This document shows, in pieces, positions 31,022 through 33,831 of a DNA stretch of 33,831 nucleotides. Origin of the DNA: Phycisphaerae bacterium SM23_33 (GTDB lineage Bacteria > Planctomycetota > Phycisphaerae > SM23-33); NCBI GenBank assembly GCA_001303665.1, contig LJUF01000015.1, positions 8,064 to 41,894 of the forward strand. The letters run 5' to 3'. The notes under the pieces were generated by a model. It searched no databases. It worked only from the letters and a program-made list of their open reading frames with translations, and was not told the origin of the DNA. A program made the translations under genes and the position numbers. Each line of letters begins with the position of its first letter. Within the stretch, counting starts at the first letter, position 1.

Positions 31022-32866
31022 TCACTCCACGGTGACGGACTTGGCGAGGTTGCGCGGCTTGTCCACGTTGCAGCCGCGGGCCACCGCCGCGTGATAGGCC
31101 AGCAGCTGAAGCGGCAGCACCGTCAGCAGCGGCTGCAGCGGCACCGGGCAGTCCGGCACGTAGAAGACATGCTCGGCGCAGCGAGCGATCTGCTCGTCGC
31201 CCTCGGTGGCCACCGCGATGACGTGCCCGCCGCGGGCGCGAACCTCCTCAATATTGCCGAGGATCTTCTCATACGTCCCGCAGCGCGGAGCCACGAACAC
31301 CACCGGCATGCCCTCCTGAATGAGGGCGATGGGCCCGTGCTTCATCTCGGCCGCCGGCAGCCCCTCGGCGTGGATGTAGCTGATCTCCTTCAGCTTCAGC
31401 GCCCCCTCCAGGGCCACGGGATAGTTGTACCCCCTGCCCAGGAACAGCCAGTTCTCGCAGTCCACGTACCTCGCCACCGTCTGCTGGATGGCCTCGGAGT
31501 AGCCCAGGACCTCTTTCATCTGGCCCGGAATGGCCTCCAGCGCCTCCAGGTACCGCCGCAACTGGGCCTCGGACATGAACCGCCGCCGCCCCAGGTACAG
31601 GCTCATCAGCGCCAGCACCACCACCTGGGCCGTGAACGCCTTCGTCGAGGCCACGCCGATCTCCGGCCCCACGTGCAGGTACACCCCCGCGTCGGTCTCG
31701 CGGGCAATCGTGGAGCCGACCACGTTCACCACCCCCAGGGCCAGGGCGCCCCTGCGCTTGGCCTCCTGCAGCGCCGCCAGGGTGTCGGCCGTCTCGCCCG
31801 ACTGGCTGATGGCGATGACGACCGTGCCGTCCTCGATGATGGGGTTGCGGTAGCGGAACTCGCTGGCGTACTCCACTTCCGTCGGGATCCGCGCCAGGTC
31901 CTCAAAGAGAAACTCCCCGATCAGCCCGGCGTGCCAGGCCGTGCCGCAGCCGGTCAGGATCACCCGCTTCGTCTTGACCAGCTCGCGCGAGAGCTGCTCG
32001 ATGCCGCCCAACTGGATGCGGTTTTCCCGGGCCAGCAGCCGCCCGCTTATGCAGGTACGAATGGCCTCGGGCTGCTCGGCGATCTCCTTCAGCATGAAGT
32101 GCTGGTGCCCGCCCAGGGCAATCTGCTCCAGCGACCACTCGATCTGCTGAACCTGCTTGGAGACGGGCACGTTGTCGATGGTGAGCGTCCGCAGGCCCTG
32201 CCCGTCCAGCACCGCCATCTCGTTGTCGTTGAGATACACCACGTTGACGGTGTGCTCGACGATGGCCGAGGCGTCGGAGGCGACAATGTACTCATCGGCC
32301 CCGACGCCGATGATCAGCGGCGAGCCCTTGCGGGCGGCCACGAGCTTGTCCGGCTCGTCGGCGCACAGCACGGCCAGGCCATACGTGCCCGTAACCTCGC
32401 GCAGGGCCATCTGAACCGCCCGCTCGATGGTCTCGCAGCCGTCGTTGTTGTAGAACTCGCTGATCAGGTGGGCCAGCACCTCCGAGTCGGTCTCGGAGCG
32501 GAAGCTGTGCCCCTTCTCCACCAGCAGCTGTTTCAGGGCGGCGTAGTTCTCGACGATGCCGTTGTGGACGATGGCGATGCGGCCGGTGCAGTCGGCGTGG
32601 GGATGCGCGTTGGCCCCGGTCGGCGCGCCGTGCGTGGCCCATCGGGTGTGGGCGATGCCGACCACGGCGTGCTCGCCGACCGACTCGGCGGCCACGCGCT
32701 CCGCCAGGCGGCTGATCCGCCCCGGGCATTTGACGATGCGCAGCTCGCCGCCCTCCAGGACCGCGATCCCGGCGGAGTCATAGCCGCGGTATTCCAGCCG
32801 CTTCAGCCCCTCGATGAGGATCCCGGCGGCCTGTTTCCGCCCCACGTAGCCGACGATCCCGCACAT
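31022..32866 (-). CDS. glmS: Glutamine--fructose-6-phosphate aminotransferase (isomerizing)
   Basis: Makes glucosamine 6-phosphate from fructose 6-phosphate and glutamine, the first step toward UDP-GlcNAc for peptidoglycan and lipopolysaccharide. The 614 residues begin MCGIVGYVGRKQAAG, with Cys2 as the glutaminase nucleophile. HTRWATHGAPTGANAHPHAD and HNGIVENYAALK follow, then the two SIS domains (VILTGCGTAWHAGL and AISQSGETADTLAALQEAK; FLGRGYNYPVALEGALKLKEISY) and the C-terminal PRNLAKSVTVE. All family landmarks are intact. A longer frame reaches 32995, but the ATG at 32866 has GGGAG six bases upstream and gives the necessary N-terminal cysteine. The 239 bases upstream, to the GHMP kinase gene, show no glmS ribozyme core that I can recognise. 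Confidence 0.98.
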   Translation of the reverse strand: MCGIVGYVGRKQAAGILIEGLKRLEYRGYDSAGIAVLEGGELRIVKCPGRISRLAERVAAESVGEHAVVGIAHTRWATHGAPTGANAHPHADCTGRIAIVHNGIVENYAALKQLLVEKGHSFRSETDSEVLAHLISEFYNNDGCETIERAVQMALREVTGTYGLAVLCADEPDKLVAARKGSPLIIGVGADEYIVASDASAIVEHTVNVVYLNDNEMAVLDGQGLRTLTIDNVPVSKQVQQIEWSLEQIALGGHQHFMLKEIAEQPEAIRTCISGRLLARENRIQLGGIEQLSRELVKTKRVILTGCGTAWHAGLIGEFLFEDLARIPTEVEYASEFRYRNPIIEDGTVVIAISQSGETADTLAALQEAKRRGALALGVVNVVGSTIARETDAGVYLHVGPEIGVASTKAFTAQVVVLALMSLYLGRRRFMSEAQLRRYLEALEAIPGQMKEVLGYSEAIQQTVARYVDCENWLFLGRGYNYPVALEGALKLKEISYIHAEGLPAAEMKHGPIALIQEGMPVVFVAPRCGTYEKILGNIEEVRARGGHVIAVATEGDEQIARCAEHVFYVPDCPVPLQPLLTVLPLQLLAYHAAVARGCNVDKPRNLAKSVTVE

Positions 32867-33105
32867 GGGTCTCTCCCTGCGCTGCGATGCTGCCCTGCAT
32901 CTTATCGGCCGTCCAGGGGCGCGGGTTGGGCAAGCAGGGCAATTCAAAGCGTATCGGTCGCCACGAGCCGAAGGGCGGCCGGCGGCTCGGCCCACGCGAC
33001 TTTCTAGGCCGCCGCCTGCCCCATTCTATCTATTACGCGGGCGGATCGGCTTCCTGCCGGCCCCTTGGGGGCGGGCGGCCGGCCCGGGAAGCACTGCAGG
33101 CATGC

Positions 33106-33831
33106 TCACACGCTCAGGATGCCGCTGCCGGCGACGGGCTGGCAAACGTGGACGTCGAAAGGCAGCCTTCGCCGGACATAATAGCCGTTTCGCAGGGCCG
33201 TCAGCAGCGGCCGGAGGGATTCGCTCCGCACGAGGACCATGGCGCAGCCGCCCAGGCCGGGTCCGGCAAGCTGGGCCCCCACCACACCGGCCTGCGCGCA
33301 AGCCAGGTCCACCATGCAGTCGATTTCCGGCGTGGAGCAAGCATAGCGCCCGGGCTGGGCCCAGAGGGCGGCGGCCTCGCGCCGGCGAGCGTCTTCGCTG
33401 GCGGCGTCGCGGATCAGGCGATCCAGCCGCGCGTCGCTGTACAGCGGACCGTGCCGGACGGCCCGGCCGTCGCGATAGCGGGCCACGCGGTCGCCGTCGT
33501 GGCTGACCCGCATCAGCTCGCCGAGCTGCCCCAGGCGGCCGCCGGCCAGAAGCCGGGTGAACATCTCGCTGCGGTGGCACTCGGCGATGCCGTACATGGC
33601 CACATCGCGCAGCCGGTACTCGCCGACGTGACGGTGCGTGGCAAAGACTTCCTCCAGCCGATCGCGATGCTCGCCCAGCAGCCGCAGGGCGCCGCGGCGG
33701 GTGAGCTGCCGGGGCAGGCGCTGGAGCACGCGGTAGATCTCGGCCGGCGAGACGCCCAGCGACCTGGGGCTGACGTCGCGGAGGTGCTCCATGGAACGCA
33801 GGATGGCGTTGCGCTTCCGCATCAGCATCTC
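33106..33831 (-). CDS. GHMP kinase, galactokinase-like, C-terminal part (cut by window edge)
   Basis: The last 241 residues of a sugar kinase; the N-terminal half with the substrate motif and the ATP-binding PxxxGLSSS loop lies beyond the window. The visible part has the GalK-like layout: a helical middle (LLGEHRDRLEEVFATHRHVGEYRLRDVAMYGIAECHRS), the STPEIDCMVDLACAQ helix, and GAQLAGPGLGGCAMVLV, the GHMP motif 3 (galactokinases have GARMTGGGFGGCAIAL-like sequences). This suggests phosphorylation of galactose or a related sugar such as an amino sugar. It is on the same strand as glmS with 239 bases between, so co-transcription is possible. The exact substrate is uncertain. Confidence 0.8.
   Translation of the reverse strand, partial: EMLMRKRNAILRSMEHLRDVSPRSLGVSPAEIYRVLQRLPRQLTRRGALRLLGEHRDRLEEVFATHRHVGEYRLRDVAMYGIAECHRSEMFTRLLAGGRLGQLGELMRVSHDGDRVARYRDGRAVRHGPLYSDARLDRLIRDAASEDARRREAAALWAQPGRYACSTPEIDCMVDLACAQAGVVGAQLAGPGLGGCAMVLVRSESLRPLLTALRNGYYVRRRLPFDVHVCQPVAGSGILSV

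Noticed and set aside
32867..33105. glmS ribozyme upstream of glmS
   Set aside because: No conserved core of the ribozyme or its pseudoknot is recognisable, and the element is mostly known from Firmicutes.

Overview
The window is GC-rich, densely coding bacterial chromosome. I read it as a planctomycete, plausibly of class Phycisphaerae. The reasons are two proteins ending in PEP-CTERM sorting tails, lipoproteins and an outer-membrane barrel (so a Gram-negative envelope), a V-type ATPase operon of the subunit E / DUF2764 / subunit A kind, a symporter with a tiny accessory protein, and a TrpB2-type tryptophan synthase. The phylum assignment is an inference from gene content; no rRNA gene is present to confirm it. 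I found no tRNA, rRNA, CRISPR array, insertion sequence or phage gene.

Layout. 1-1984 (minus): start of a V-type ATP synthase operon, cut by the window edge. 2397-3137 (plus): a divergent methyltransferase. 3170-10274 (minus): a long translation cluster transcribed as thrS, infC, rpmI, rplT, pheS, then an M14 carboxypeptidase and a creatininase-family hydrolase. 10564-13119 (minus): an alpha-glucan phosphorylase. 13340-16006 (plus): a lipoprotein, a TrpB2-like enzyme and a small four-cysteine protein. 16110-21486 (minus): a probable uptake-and-degradation cluster transcribed as symporter accessory peptide, sodium/solute symporter, alginate-export-like barrel, and a GH20-like glycosidase with a frameshift near its C-terminus. 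21825-22688 (minus) and 22807-24516 (plus): an RNase Z-like metallo-hydrolase and a divergent secreted protein of unknown function. 24644-28014 (plus): NrdR, a second ATP-cone-like protein, IMP dehydrogenase and a lipoprotein. 28341-30974 (plus): a strong promoter, a long structured leader and two secreted C39-like cysteine-protease homologues with PEP-CTERM tails, each followed by a hairpin terminator. 31022-33831 (minus): glmS and the C-terminal part of a galactokinase-like GHMP kinase.

How the genes work together. The translation cluster combines two aminoacyl-tRNA synthetases, IF3, L35 and L20, and shows several control features: an AUC start codon for infC, hairpin leaders before infC and rpmI, and a long-range stem closing directly on a T-tract upstream of thrS. 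The 16-21 kb cluster looks like a route for an amino-sugar or uronic-acid oligosaccharide: barrel across the outer membrane, glycosidase, then sodium-driven uptake. NrdR, the ATP-cone protein and GuaB concern nucleotide supply, and GlmS makes amino sugar for the envelope.

The most unusual part is the 28.3-31 kb module. It holds two non-identical papain-like PEP-CTERM proteins in tandem, one carrying two calcium-binding loops around its predicted catalytic histidine, behind a near-consensus promoter and a leader of about 190 nt that matches no riboswitch class I know.
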